A DNA stretch of 22,486 nucleotides, from positions 8,253-30,738 of the forward strand of contig FLMG01003881.1 in NCBI GenBank assembly GCA_900088475.1, written 5' to 3'. The notes beneath the pieces were generated by a model, which had not been told where the DNA came from, made no database searches, and saw only the letters and a program-made list of their open reading frames with translations. Origin of the DNA: Hyphochytrium catenoides. Taxonomy: Eukaryota > Sar > Hyphochytriomycetes > Hyphochytriales > Hyphochytriaceae. Shown one piece after another: positions 1-10,320 of the stretch. Within the stretch, counting starts at the first letter, position 1. The number at the start of each line of letters is the position of its first letter. The position numbers and the translations under genes were made by a program.

Positions 1-175
1 CTCTCTCTCTCTCTCTCTCTTTCTCTCGCTCTCTCTCGCTCTCTCTCTCGCTCGCTCGCTCGCTCGCTCGCTCTCGTTCTCTCTCTTTCTTGGCTCTCTC
101 TTACTCTCTCTGTTTTGTCTCTTGTTCTTTGTCTCGTTTCTCTTTCGCTTTCGCTTTTTCTTTCTCTCTCGCCAT
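1..175. repeat. CT-rich microsatellite with a (CTCG)n block
   Basis: The plus strand is almost pure pyrimidine with interspersed G. It begins as (CT)n, passes into a GCTC/CTCG tetranucleotide array at about 27-76, then becomes a degraded CT/CTTT tract running to about 175. It lies upstream of the TFIIS start codon and could be promoter-proximal or 5' UTR sequence, but no TATA box or initiator can be fixed. I see no coding content. Confidence 0.9.
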
Positions 176-427
176 GTGTTTCTCTCTGTGTCTCTTGCTG
201 ATGGCGATCCATTATTGGGTCTCTACAATGTCATTGCGGAAACTTTAGACAGAGCCTTCTTCTCACTATTGAGCCAGTAGACAATCAGACACAGCGCATG
301 CTATTCCTCGCCATCACAGGCTCGTAGGGTTAGCGTTCATCACGCGCCGTCCCTTCGTCCTTCGCCGGGTTCTGCACGGCTGCTCCTCAGGCAACGTCTC
401 TTCTGTTAGCTGTCATCTCTCTTCATC

Positions 428-1850
428 ATGGGCGGGAAGACAGAAGTTCTTGACCTCCGCCGCGCGCTGGAGAAGGAGTTGTCGCGCGAGAGCATCGAGA
501 AAGCGAGAACGCTAGACATTCTCAAGCGTCTTTCGGAAGTGAAGATGAGCTTAGATTTACTCAGTGAGACAAAGATTGGCATGACAGTGAACAAGCTCAA
601 GAAGGTGAAGGAAGACGCGGTCGCGAACGAAGCGAAAGAGCTTGTGAGACGGTGGAAGACAGTGGCGCAGCAGGAAGGAGTGGTTGTCACACCAAAAGGA
701 GGAGGAGGAGGGAAGAGCCCGAAATCTGAAGCAAGCACTCCGCGTTCGGAGCAGCAGGAGACGGTGAAGCCTCCTCTCCCTCCTCCCGCCTCTGCGGTAA
801 AGAGACCTGTTGCTCCTGCGCCTGTGAAGAGAGAGAACGGCACACCTTCCTCTTCAGCGTCTCCCTCTCCCACTGCCTCAACTACCTCTGCTACCATCGA
901 CGCGAGAGTTCTGGCCAACCTTCCGCCTCTTCCGAGCAATCGCACCAAATGCCGAGAAATGCTCATCAGAGTGTTTGCCCTCAGCGCTGGATCTCAGATT
1001 GGCACTGCAGTGGAGACAGGATGTGCGGTTGAGAAGGTCATGGCCCAGCAGTTTGACATGGGTAGCACCCAGGAGAGGAGAGAGGAATACCTGCAGAAGT
1101 TCCGTCAGCTGCACTTTAACCTCAAGAAGAACGAGACTCTAAGAGAGAGCATCAGAAGAGGAAATGTCAGCGCCAGGAAACTTCTTGAGATGTCTCCTGA
1201 AGAGCTTGCCACAGAAGAAAAGAGAAAGGAACTGGAGCTGCTGAATAAGGAAGCGATTGATGTCAGTATCTTGGCCTTGTTGAAGCTCTCTCTCTCTCTC
1301 TCTCTCTTGCCCTGTCTCTCCTTATCTGTGTGCCTCTCTGGCTCTCTCTCGCTCTGCCCCTCTTTCTCTCTCTCTTCTATGCCTCGTTCCATCCGCGCGC
1401 TCTCCTTGACTGCTTCGCTTTCTCGCTGTTTTGATACTTCCTCAATGTTTGCATCCACATGGCTCCTGCCTGCACTTCGCCATCTGAGTATTGTCAATCA
1501 ATTCTGGCCAGTCTCTATCTTAACTCTGGGCGGAACTTTATGGGACGAGCTGTTTGCTTCTTCTTCTCACTCCTGATGTGGGTCTTCTACAGCTCCCACT
1601 TCATCTGACATAGCCCTTCTACCATCCGTCTTCATCTCCTGATGAACAGGCGTCTCGCTCTGACTGGGAACGAGCCAATGAGGCTATCATCAATAAGCAG
1701 TGCGGGATAGAGGGGAAGAAAGGAATGTTCAAATGTGGCCGCTGCAAGAGCAAGCACACTGACAACTATCAGAAGCAAACCCGAAGCGCAGATGAGCCAA
1801 TGACAGTCTTCGTCACCTGTCTCGACTGCGGGAACAGGTGGAAGTGCTAG
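428..1850 (+). CDS. Transcription elongation factor TFIIS (2 exons)
   Basis: TFIIS rescues backtracked RNA polymerase II by stimulating its intrinsic RNA cleavage; it acts in the nucleus. Exons are 428-1261 and 1650-1850, joined in phase 0 across a 388-nt CT-rich intron (donor GTCAGT, acceptor AACAG), giving 344 aa. Residues about 1-85 form the TFIIS N-terminal helical bundle (domain I). A Lys/Pro/Ser-rich linker follows, then the polymerase-binding central domain at about 165-278. The C-terminal zinc ribbon has Cys307/Cys310 and Cys335/Cys338 and the RSADEP loop with the acidic Asp326-Glu327 pair that enters the polymerase active site. The protein ends WKC instead of the common WKFC. Without splicing, the first exon reads into a Leu/Ser repeat encoded by the CT intron, which is not protein. 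The donor is weaker than others in the window, but the frame and the family match across the junction are exact. Confidence 0.95.
1286..1375 (+). repeat. CT-rich tract inside the TFIIS intron
   Basis: This pyrimidine tract, mostly CT dinucleotides, fills the 5' part of the TFIIS intron. It is read on the sense strand, like the CT tracts in the protease introns. Read as protein it gives only Leu/Ser/Cys repeats. Confidence 0.85.
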
Positions 1851-2450
1851 ATCGGAGCGGTCAATGAGAGGAAGAGACACGAGAGCCCGAGAAATGAGCA
1901 GGTTTTGACAAGGAAGCGGAGATCAAGGAAAGATCAGGTGCTCTCTCTGTTGGGCCTATACTCTCGGTTGAGGAGCCTGTCCATTTGACTGGAAAGGGGA
2001 AGCGGGCTTTGCAATTGCTTCAGCGCGTAGATGTTAGCGTTGCTCATCCCTAATATTTATGTGAGATTCGTTGTTACTTCATGAAGAAGAAGGAAGGATA
2101 ATGAAGATCTTTGTTTGGGCTGAAGAGTCTCAAGATGCCTCCTTAGAGGATGGCAGCCTCCCATTATCTCCTTCTCCTTCCTCTCTCTTGCTCCGTTCAC
2201 AAGCGTCAAACCTCTACACGATCAAGGATTTTACAACGGTGACGGCCACCAAAACGAAAACTCTTACATTGGCAAATGGGAGGATGCAGGACGGGAGGAG
2301 AGAAGAGACTTCTCAATCTCACTAGAACGTCAAATCTCTTTTAGTCTCAGCAGGAAGTGAGGCTACAAAGATAGAGTTGCAACTAGCAGGAGTGCGACAG
2401 CCACGAACTATACCCAGAATAGAGAGAGAAGAGAATTGGACTTCAAGCTC
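1851..2450. other. Convergent 3' spacer between TFIIS and fimbrin
   Basis: About 600 bp separate the two convergent stop codons (TAG at 1848-1850 on +, TGA at 2453-2451 on -). The stretch should hold both 3' UTRs. Open frames here, such as 2071-2325 on +, show no domain, no splice continuity and biased composition. I see no clear polyadenylation signal or RNA gene. Confidence 0.6.
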
Positions 2451-5400
2451 TCACGGGCTCAAAGTCATTAAAACCGCCACGAAGGTCAAGATCATCTTGC
2501 TCTTCACTTCTACAATGTCCTCCCAGGTGAGGAAGACAGTCGCACCGATCTTTCTGGCGACACTGATGGCGTACTTAGCGTTGTTCATCTTCTCTTCGTC
2601 TAAGAGACATCAAGTAGTAAGCACGTTGAGGACAGTAAACAGAGGATAGACACGAGTCACCATCTTCGGACCCAGGGAGAACGGGTAGGCGGCAGAAAAG
2701 GAATAGTAGAAGACACTGAGACTATGTGGCTAGGAAGGGTCTGAAGGTAGATTGTGAACACACCTGTACTTCCTGGAGCCACCACTGACCAATCCACCGC
2801 TCTGTTCTCTATGCTGTACACCAGGTCCAGCAGAAACTGGCCGTTCGAAAGAGAAGGATCACGGAATGCCACCATTCGAGATCTTCTTCCGCCCTGCTGG
2901 ACCTTGTTGTTGGCCCAGCTGACGATGTCTTGGTCACTAATATGATATCCGCCTCTCTTGGAGAGAGATGAGAGAATCTTTAGGATGTGATGCCGCATCA
3001 GCTGCCATATGAGAGCAAGGATAAGCTTCTTATTCCCATCTATAATGTCCACCCCGCCGACATTCACTAGAGAGAATTTCAACTGCTTCCCGAGAACCAC
3101 GCAATAGTTGCCATTCTCAACTTTCTTGAAGCGGTTCTTAGGGTCAAAGTTTACTGTGGGCCAATGGACGAGCCCGGGTTCCACCCGGTCCATGACCTGC
3201 AAAGAGTAGAGCAGGGGTTTAGGTGAGAGAGAAAGAGCGGGAAGAGGGTCTGGGAGTCCAAAAAGTCATGAAGCGGCCATTGCGAAGATATCAGAAGATG
3301 CAACGTGACTAGAGATATCACCTTGAGAATGATGACTCCGTCTCTTAGATCTGCGAAGAGGTTGTTGACATAAACATCCTCCAGACCCAAAGAGTTGATC
3401 CACATCCTGAACACTCTCTCTTCACGGCTATCTCCTACATCATCGTCCAGCACCTCAGCCATCTCCGTCACTTCTTCCTCTGTCACAGTCAATCCAGGAC
3501 ATGTGTTGAAGATCTAGGAGTATGAGATCAGACCCCGAAGTGAAAGAGAGAAAGACAGAGGAAGACATTAGCAACATCTGGAGTGAGTCTCCTTGTCACT
3601 GAAAGAGAAAGCCGATGAATTCACAAGATCCGTAAGAATGCTGTCTAGTCCTCTGAACTCTTGCTTTTGCTCTTCCTCCGCTACTTTCCCTCTCGCTCTT
3701 TCCTTTCCTTTCCCTTTCTTCTTCTCTCTGTCCCTTGTCTACTACTATTGTTCCTACCTGAGCGGCAAACGCCAAGTTCAGCTTCCTGTTACCGCTGGTG
3801 ATGTCTCTCGGGAGCAGGAAGACCTCCACCTTGAGCCTCTTCGCGTTTTCAATGACGTGTGCCGCTCTTTGTTCTACGTCTGTCTCGCTAGCCAGATCAC
3901 ACGTTTGAGGAGCTATTTGATGCAAAAGGATGCTGTACGCCTCAGAGTCCTAGAAACCAACGTTAGGTCCTTCGAAAGTCCAGAAGAATCGTGATATTGC
4001 AATTCAGTCTCCACAATGTGTAGAGTAGTATGCCAAGATACTCAGCGGGGAGAGGACAGTAGGTAGGTGATAGCTGTGTGCACTAGAAGAAAATGCAGTG
4101 AATGGAGCCAAAGAGGGAAACAAAAGAAGATGGAAGGCTGTGAATGGATGGAAGAGTACCGGAGAGAGAGGCTTTACTTATTACCTGAATGTCCGAACTA
4201 AAGTTGTTTACTCTTCTAGTGGATCCAGCAGCCTAAGGCGGTACAGAAAGCCGTGGAAAGAGCTGGTAAGTTAAGGATGAAGCTACCACCTTAACCCTTT
4301 CCCTAACCTTGAGGTGGAAGTTGATCCATCGAAGGAGGATCAGTTCTGGGGGAAGTTTCATAAGATCTGCCAGGTCTTCGCCGGGCTCTAGAAGGCGAAT
4401 CAACTCTGGATGGTGCTGCGCGGAGAGACAACAAACAAGGTCTGCTGTTAGCAAGACAAGGACAATGACAGCATCCTCTAGCAACTGTACTGGTGCGTCA
4501 GGCAAGATCCCTACCTTCAATGTGATGGTAGATGTCAACTGAATCTTTACGATCTGCCAGACCAGCCCAAGAACCAGGATGGGTTGACCTTGAATAAGAT
4601 CCTAACCGCAAAAACAAATGTAAATATGGGTCCCGGAAGAGGCACGTCACTTTCCCGCACCTGAGCGCCGATGTTTACGACGGAGCAGCCAATGGACTTC
4701 GCCGCATTGATACAAAGGTTCTGATTCTCGGTCTGGGCAAGGCCAGAGAACACAAGGGAAGGAGTCGATGTTAGAGAACCTTAGCTCTTTGAGGAGCAAC
4801 AGACCACATTGCAACGGTGAGGGAGACCTTTTCATATATGTTGAGCTTATCCTTTTTGTTGAGAGCTCTTTCATCAATTGTCTCGGGCACTGCCAGGTTG
4901 ATAAGCTTGCTATACCGGCCAAGGAAGAAGCCATTGTCACACGCCGTGGATTGCCAAGAGAGCAGAGTCACAAAGAGATCAGAAATGATTTCCAAGATAA
5001 CCGGTGCTGGGAAAAGGAGAGAGGCTTACCAAAGCAGGATCCCGTCCTGCACTCCACTGAAGAGTGCCATGGAATGAGAGTCCATCGGTAAGATCTTGGA
5101 GAGCTCCTTATCATGACGCAGACAGTTGTTGATGTGCTCCGTAAAGGCAATCTGCATGGGACAGGAAGAGGGGGAATAGGGGGCATTTATAAGAGCGCAG
5201 GGAAAGTGAGAGATCGTTCTTCTAACCTTCTCTTCATCCGAGAACGAGTGAGTTCCGCCTGACGAGCCTCTCATCTCATGGATATGAAGCTGCTTAACAG
5301 CCGCTGTAGCTGCTGCCACTTGTTGGGTGGGTGAGGAAGCTGGCTTTGGTGGAGTAGGAGGCATATCATGTTTATGGACTTTCTCCAGAATCTTTGGCAG

Positions 5401-5704
5401 GAGAGGGATGTTTGATCATGACCAGGGTTAGGCCCAATATTGCAGGAGGTTTGGTGCGGTGCCTTACCGCCAAGAAATCGGGCCACTCAAGGAAGGGCGA
5501 CCCCTTTCTTCCTATGTCCGTCAACACAGCTTGCAACTGGACCCTAGTGATGTTCTGGCCGAGCTTGTTTAAGGCTAAAGATAGCTCTGCGGACGCCATC
5601 CTTCCTGCCTTCTTTGGGTCGAACTCCTGGAAGACCCGTTTATATGAGTCCAGCTCCGAAGGGGTAAACTCCCGCACAAAGTGCGGAGGCACAAAGTATG
5701 CCAT
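2451..5704 (-). CDS. Fimbrin/plastin, actin-bundling protein (12 exons)
   Basis: Fimbrin crosslinks actin filaments through two tandem actin-binding domains, each a pair of calponin-homology (CH) domains. Minus-strand exons are 5704-5468, 5391-5227, 5151-5030, 4909-4828, 4732-4661, 4601-4515, 4415-4308, 4232-4185, 3949-3758, 3513-3322, 3196-2764 and 2599-2451. All junctions are GT-AG and keep frame, giving 628 aa, close to the usual fimbrin length of about 600-630. Residues 1-79 are an EF-hand-like headpiece. Four CH domains follow, with recognisable blocks: [10 protein letters not shown] and CSVVNIGAQ in CH1, LLRWINFHL in CH2, RMWINSLG in CH3, and [12 protein letters not shown] and VEVKSKM in CH4. 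Two junctions split codons (TG|C before [11 protein letters not shown] before EEKMNNAKY), and both restore conserved residues. The start is set at the ATG giving MAYFVPP; an in-frame ATG 24 nt upstream (5728) is possible. The least certain junction is the exon 2 acceptor (CAAAG at 5396-5392). Confidence 0.95.
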
Positions 5705-6549
5705 ATCTGGTGGGGAGGCTGCCCACACGCGGAGACTTGTACCGCCCGCGGCTAGCGCAGGCCACAGATCTTCGCTCAGAACAGAGCAAAACCACAGTCG
5801 TAAACGAGAGCTATGTTGACGCTACTCGGAACCCAGTCTCGTGTCCAGATCTCTTCTTTCTTTCTTCTGATCGATCTGCGTCTGACTGTTCTTTCTGCAT
5901 TTTTGAAGCTTTTTTGCTGTTACTTCCCGATATTTCTTGTCCTCCCGCGACCCTTATAGAAAGATTGCTACAATACAATGGGATATAATAAGCAGTTGGA
6001 CAGCCCTTATAGGCAAGTGAAAGGTTATTGTACCCGAAGGAAAAGATATTCCAGAGCCAGGAATTGATAATCAACATAGAGATGAAAGAGATTATCATCC
6101 GTTTCCAATGAGAATCTTCAAAAGATTCTCTGGTCTTTTCTTATTTGTTGAGACTTCTCAGCTTTTTGAGCCCGGACAACGAGCTCTGCCGCACGCCTGC
6201 AGACGATAATTGCAGACTGCCAAGCGAGAGGTGATTCTATTCTTTCTTCCTAGGCGGTCTGGCTCTTAGATGAGCTTCGGGGTGCCTTACCGAACTCCCC
6301 ACTACCTGTCTGCCCACTACTAATCCAAAATTCTGCTGGAGCTTGGGTTCATCTTATACGCCTGAGTACGTAGTTCTCATCCAACTCTCGGTAAGCCAGG
6401 TTTGCTTCACTGCCAAGAGGATAAAGCCTAGCTTCCGTAACCCTATAAGCCCAAGTCTTCTAGTAGGCCTGTCACGCCGTCCTCCTGCAAGGCTGGAACC
6501 ACCAGGCATCCTTCTACTTCTAGCAGTATCACGGGAAAAAGCCCTCAGA
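5705..6549. other. Divergent intergenic region (fimbrin / 6550 gene)
   Basis: These roughly 845 bp separate the fimbrin start (reading left) from the 6550 gene (reading right) and should contain both promoters. No long microsatellite is present. An open frame continues upstream of 6550 to about 6343 but has no ATG before 6550. I cannot assign a TATA box or other motif. Confidence 0.5.
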
Positions 6550-7791
6550 ATGGGTAAGCACAGACGAACAAGATCGTCATCCACCTCCTCTTCGGAATGG
6601 GTCCCATCTGGCTCCGAAGAAGAGAGTGCAGGAACCATGAAAGGCCGCAAACAGGGAGAAAGCAAGACTTCTGGCAAAAGACGGCGCACAGCGGAAGTCC
6701 TGTCAGTGAAAATGAGACCGAAGCACCCCGCCGAGGAAGCAATAGAGAAAGGCACCATTGAAAGACTTTCCCTGGTACCCTGGGTATTGCTTCTTCTTGG
6801 CCGCATCTCTAAATGCTCAGATTCACTTTTGGAAAAGGAAAATCTCCCTAAACTCCTAAGAAGTCTCCTCTCCATCTGCCCATGCCGAGAATTCTATGAA
6901 GTCTGGATCATGCTTGCCTACAGCGCTCACGGGCTCACAGTCAGGCCCGGCGCTGTGCCTGACGCCTTGCCGGCTGAGAGGTACAGGGCAGTACATAGGA
7001 TATTTGAGGATGTCATAGCCGATTGGGGCCGAGGGAAAGAAGAGAGACCAGAAGAAACTAAGGGCCTCTCTTTCCTTTTAGACTCTCTCTTTCAAACTTC
7101 TCCTGCGGAGTATGGCCAGCTCATGGAGAAAGATGAGATTGAGAAGTACCAGATCTTTACGCTTTGCGCGCGAGCCCCTTTCTCCCTAGGACTTAACGCC
7201 GTCCTGGTGCTCCACCTAAAGCACGTATGGTATCATGAGAATTTGTCAAGAAAGGAGGTAATGCGTGCAGTACAGAAGAAGAATAAGAGTACGGGAGAGG
7301 GTAAGGGGAAAGGCTGCGGTGCCTCCTGCACTCTAAAAAAGTCAGGGTACTGCCTTGGCGGTTGTGACTGGAAAAATCTTAGAGGTATTCCTCATCCCTT
7401 GGGAGAAGAGGCTCTGGACTTCTCAAGCCGCTACTTTAAGGATCTATACAGAGCGGATCGGACGAAGAAGCCTGCAAGAGCGACGGGGCGGACCGAGAAC
7501 ACGCCTCAGAAGCCTGTCAGCGCTGCTCTGCGAACTTCCCCAAGATTAGCAGCGAAGGGGAAGGCCGTCTTTGGCTCAAGCACCTCGAACAGTAATTCAC
7601 CGACTGTGACAGGGCTTGGAGGAGCAAGTGGGACGGAGGGAACCGCTGGCGGAAAGAAGGCGAACAGGCAACGAAAAGGAGGAGAAGAAGAAGAAGAATT
7701 GAACCCCTCGCTGATGGCTGAGAACCGGTCAACAAGGAGCGATTCTGATGAGGAACAGGCTGAGGGACTATTAGGGGTAGCCGCGGTCTAA
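6550..7791 (+). CDS. Unrecognised single-exon protein, Cys4 cluster, basic N-terminus and acidic tail
   Basis: I do not recognise this 413-aa protein. The ATG at 6550 is the first in a frame that stays open for more than 1.4 kb. The N-terminus (residues 1-50) is Ser-rich and strongly basic (KHRRTR, GKRRRT), suggesting nuclear targeting. Residues about 60-240 are mixed helical-looking sequence with Leu-rich and Trp-containing stretches. A Cys4 cluster C-x3-C-x7-C-x3-C (Cys256, 260, 268, 272) could bind zinc. Next comes a low-complexity region with an RTSPRLAAKG motif of the kind common in chromatin-associated proteins, then an acidic tail (EEEEE, SDSDEEQ). No polymerase, integrase or transposase motif is visible, so a mobile-element ORF is possible but unsupported. 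A GGTAAG just after the ATG could act as a splice donor, which would change the start. Confidence 0.6.
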   Translation: MGKHRRTRSSSTSSSEWVPSGSEEESAGTMKGRKQGESKTSGKRRRTAEVLSVKMRPKHPAEEAIEKGTIERLSLVPWVLLLLGRISKCSDSLLEKENLPKLLRSLLSICPCREFYEVWIMLAYSAHGLTVRPGAVPDALPAERYRAVHRIFEDVIADWGRGKEERPEETKGLSFLLDSLFQTSPAEYGQLMEKDEIEKYQIFTLCARAPFSLGLNAVLVLHLKHVWYHENLSRKEVMRAVQKKNKSTGEGKGKGCGASCTLKKSGYCLGGCDWKNLRGIPHPLGEEALDFSSRYFKDLYRADRTKKPARATGRTENTPQKPVSAALRTSPRLAAKGKAVFGSSTSNSNSPTVTGLGGASGTEGTAGGKKANRQRKGGEEEEELNPSLMAENRSTRSDSDEEQAEGLLGVAAV

Positions 7792-8393
7792 AGCTGACCA
7801 CGCTGCAAATATGCCGTAACTTCTGCAGTTTCTCTCGCTGCACTGACGAACGTCTGGGTCCAGCCCTGGCACCCAACCTCCTGATTCATAGCCGCTGAAG
7901 CTGGATTGGAGCGGTCTATGATACCTCCCATGCGAAGGAGAAGGTTATCCCTATGCTTGGATCTCCAAGCGTGAAAGTGATAGATCACCCTAGGTTGTAC
8001 ACTAGCTCGCCGGAAGGATTGTTGGCTGACCGGTTAGGGGGCAGCGGCTGCGTGCATGCCGTGACATTATCGCTTCCTTCTTTACTTATAGAGAGCTATG
8101 CTGTCCCATCGCGAGAGATGAGGGTAGCCGCTAGGGTAGCCCTTCTTCGTAGACTGTAGCTGTTCCTAAGTAAGCGGTCTTTGTTAGCTATGGACAACGG
8201 CTGATGGCAGACACCTTGACCTCCGGTGTCCAGAAAGAGAGAGACACGACTTACGATGATCCGTGTGCGTGTCTCCCATTAACAGACGTAAGCGACTTCA
8301 TCATTGATCAGGAGATGAGAGCGGCTTCCTCTTCTTCCTTTTACTCTATCTCCCACTGTCTCACACACCTACTCCTTCTCGACCTTCACAGTT
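7792..8393. other. Spacer with only small unassigned ORFs
   Basis: A 68-aa ATG-started frame at 7953-8159 (+) and a minus-strand frame at 7988-7788 are open, but neither has a recognisable domain. The minus-strand frame's stop overlaps the stop of the 6550 gene. Nothing here supports a confident gene call. Confidence 0.35.
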
Positions 8394-8513
8394 ATGAGTG
8401 GAGAGCGCATTTCCAGGGAAGAGACAAGGACAAAAACACCCGGGAAAGACGGGAAGAAGAGGAGGCAACCTTCGGAGCTTCAATATTTGAGCATAACAAG
8501 CGTCCGCACATAG
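8394..8513 (+). CDS. Possible small ORF or first exon (39 codons)
   Basis: An ATG-started frame encodes a basic, Lys/Arg/Thr/Ser-rich 39-aa peptide whose composition resembles protein more than the surrounding microsatellite. It could be the first exon of a gene ending at 9481, but I found no convincing donor linking them. No family is recognised. Confidence 0.18.
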   Translation: MSGERISREETRTKTPGKDGKKRRQPSELQYLSITSVRT

Positions 8514-8812
8514 TTGGCTATCTTCCATTAGCGTAAGGATCATAGATCTGACCACAATCTTCCATCGAAGATTGGGCTCAGCCCACGAGACACAGAGAAA
8601 GATGCAGAAAGTGCCAAGATGATAGAGAGACCAAACAAAGGAGAAGTGGCAGACCTCACATTTCATGTCCTGGGAGCAGGGCCAACGTCAAAACTAGCTC
8701 CTCCTGCGCGTGAAGTCCGCGATAGAGAATGGTTCTCGCTCTCGATACTGAGATCGATGGCGAAACAAAGAACAGATGGAAAGATAAAGAGATCGGGCTC
8801 AATTAGGCGAGA

Positions 8813-8860
8813 GTCTCTCTCTCTCGTGTCTCTCTCTTCAAGTCTCTCTCTCTTCTTCCT
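8813..8860 (+). repeat. CT-rich tract
   Basis: This CT-dinucleotide tract on the plus strand resembles those in the TFIIS and protease introns. It is consistent with intronic sequence of a plus-strand gene ending at 9481. Confidence 0.7.
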
Positions 8861-9158
8861 GAGAGCGAAAGAAGCCGCTCTTTGAACGCCAAGTTCGTCT
8901 CTTCCATTGTCCTCCTGCTTCCGCACGGGTCTCAGTCAGTTCCATAGCTCTTCCGGTGGGTCTCTGGTGCTTGCCTTGCTCTCTCTCTACTAGTTCCCCG
9001 ATTCTTCTCCAGCCCTCTCTTTATGTCTCTCTCCTTCGCTCTGTCTCTCTCTCGGTCCAGTCGGCTAAGCCTAAGTAGGCCGTATGAGAAGGCGTCATCT
9101 ATCTGGCTCTGTCTAACAACAGAGTGTGGATCTGGGTGCTTCTTGGTTCCTCTTCCAG

Positions 9159-9481
9159 GGCGGAAAGGGACAAGAATGCTTTCCTCCTGTACCAGCAACG
9201 GCCAGAAGCTTACTCTGAGAAGCTCGTGAGGACTATGACGAAGGTCTTCCCTCTTCGACTCTTCCTTTCTTTGCTTGTGGAAGTGGCTGCTTGCATTTGG
9301 GAGTGTAAACCCTCTTCAGACCAGGCTCTCTTGCTCTTGCCTCTTCCAGTTTGTCTGTCTTCTTCTTCTTTTGTTCTTTTTCCTCCTTCGGCTCTCTCTC
9401 CTTCTGCGGCTCTCTCTCTATGATCCTCAGAAGCCAAGCCCGCAGAAGAAGAAGATTGCGGGACAAGGATCTAGAACATGA
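9159..9481 (+). CDS. Probable two terminal exons of an unidentified gene (partial)
   Basis: Exon 9159-9243 follows a pyrimidine-rich acceptor (CCTCTTCCAG). In one frame it reads as ordinary charged protein (core FLLYQQRPEAYSEKLVRTM), unlike the repeat-derived frames around it. It can join in phase 0, at AAG before GTCTTC, to exon 9431-9481 (acceptor ATCCTCAG), which adds a Lys-rich tail and ends in TGA. The 187-nt intron between them is CT-rich, like the proven introns of the window. The exon begins in phase 2, so upstream exons are needed; I could not locate them in 8400-9150. No family is recognised. The evidence is codon-like composition plus splice logic, not homology. Confidence 0.35.
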
Positions 9482-9600
9482 GAGAGGGCATTGTCCTCCG
9501 CCCTTGAAGAGAAGGATGACCCGCCGGAACGAGGGAAAGAGAGGAGGCGAGTGACGCAGCAGGACAAGAAAAAGTAAATTTTTTTACTACGGGTAGAACC

Positions 9601-9905
9601 AGAGAGTGAATGTGTGAGAAAGAGGAACAGAGAGAGGGTGAAAGTGAAAGAGGAACAGGGAGAGAGGGAAAGTGAAAGAGAATAAGTGAGAGAGAGAAAG
9701 AGAGAGACAGGGAGACAGAGAGACAGAGACAGGGAGAGACAGAGAGACAGAGAAAGACAAAGAGAGACAATGAGAGACTAAGTGGGAAAAAGAGAAAGCA
9801 TGAAGGAATTGAAACACGAGGACAGAGAGAGACACACAGAGAGATGAGAGAGAGTGACAGAGGGGGAGATAGAGAGAGACAGAGGGAGAGGGAGAGAGAG
9901 AGGCA
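9601..9905. repeat. Long GA-rich (purine) tract
   Basis: About 300 nt of nearly pure purine on the plus strand: degenerate GA, GGGA and GACA repeats. Minus-strand open frames here are Ser/Leu/Phe repeats and are not genes. Tracts like this can form triplex (H-DNA) structures, but that is not testable from sequence alone. Confidence 0.85.
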
Positions 9906-10222
9906 TGTATAGGTGTGCTCGATGAATATTGTTCAACCTTCCTTCATACAACGGTAGTCGCGGGTACACAAGAGAGGAGAGAGAATGGAAGCTCGAGGTG
10001 CACTCCATCGCGGGCCGGTCTTATTCTTAGTTTATCCCCGTTATCCAACCTAAAAAGGAGAGCCTTTAAAGAAAGAAGCTAGGGAAAAAAAGGAGGAGAG
10101 AGAGAAGAGAGAGAGACAAGAGAAAGATCTATTCGAAAGTCAAATATTATGTCTGATGTCTGCGACTACCGTTTTGTGAAGCTTAGACCTGGAGTGGTCG
10201 TTCTCTCTAAATCTTAGGCCTA

Positions 10223-10229
10223 CTCTCTC

Positions 10230-10260
<31 letters not shown>

Positions 10261-10320
10261 CCTTAATCTCTCTCAGTGTCTCTCTCTTTCTCTCTCTCCC
10301 ATTCTCTCTCTCTCTCCCCC
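10223..10320. repeat. CT-rich tract opposite in sense to the upstream GA tract
   Basis: This is a near-perfect CT-dinucleotide stretch. It is complementary in kind to the GA tract at 9601-9905, so a transcript crossing both could fold on itself. It lies in a stretch without a supportable gene. Confidence 0.85.

Noticed and set aside
406-966. 186-codon minus-strand open frame over TFIIS exon 1
   Set aside because: It lies antisense to a strongly supported domain-bearing exon; its composition is the complement of Lys/Glu-rich coding sequence and it has no domain.
1105-1497. 130-codon minus-strand frame across the TFIIS exon/intron border
   Set aside because: It is the antisense reading of a CT tract (Glu/Arg repeats), with no domain.
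5394-5819. 141-codon plus-strand frame over the first fimbrin exon
   Set aside because: It is a shadow of the fimbrin coding strand, whose splice-consistent model is complete.
6550-7791. Transposon gag-like protein interpretation
   Set aside because: The Cys cluster does not match the CCHC knuckle spacing, no reverse transcriptase, integrase or recombinase ORF is adjacent, and no terminal repeats were seen.
9471-10008. Overlapping minus-strand frames rich in Ser, Leu, Phe and Cys
   Set aside because: They are direct translations of the GA/CT microsatellite, with no start context, domain or splice support.
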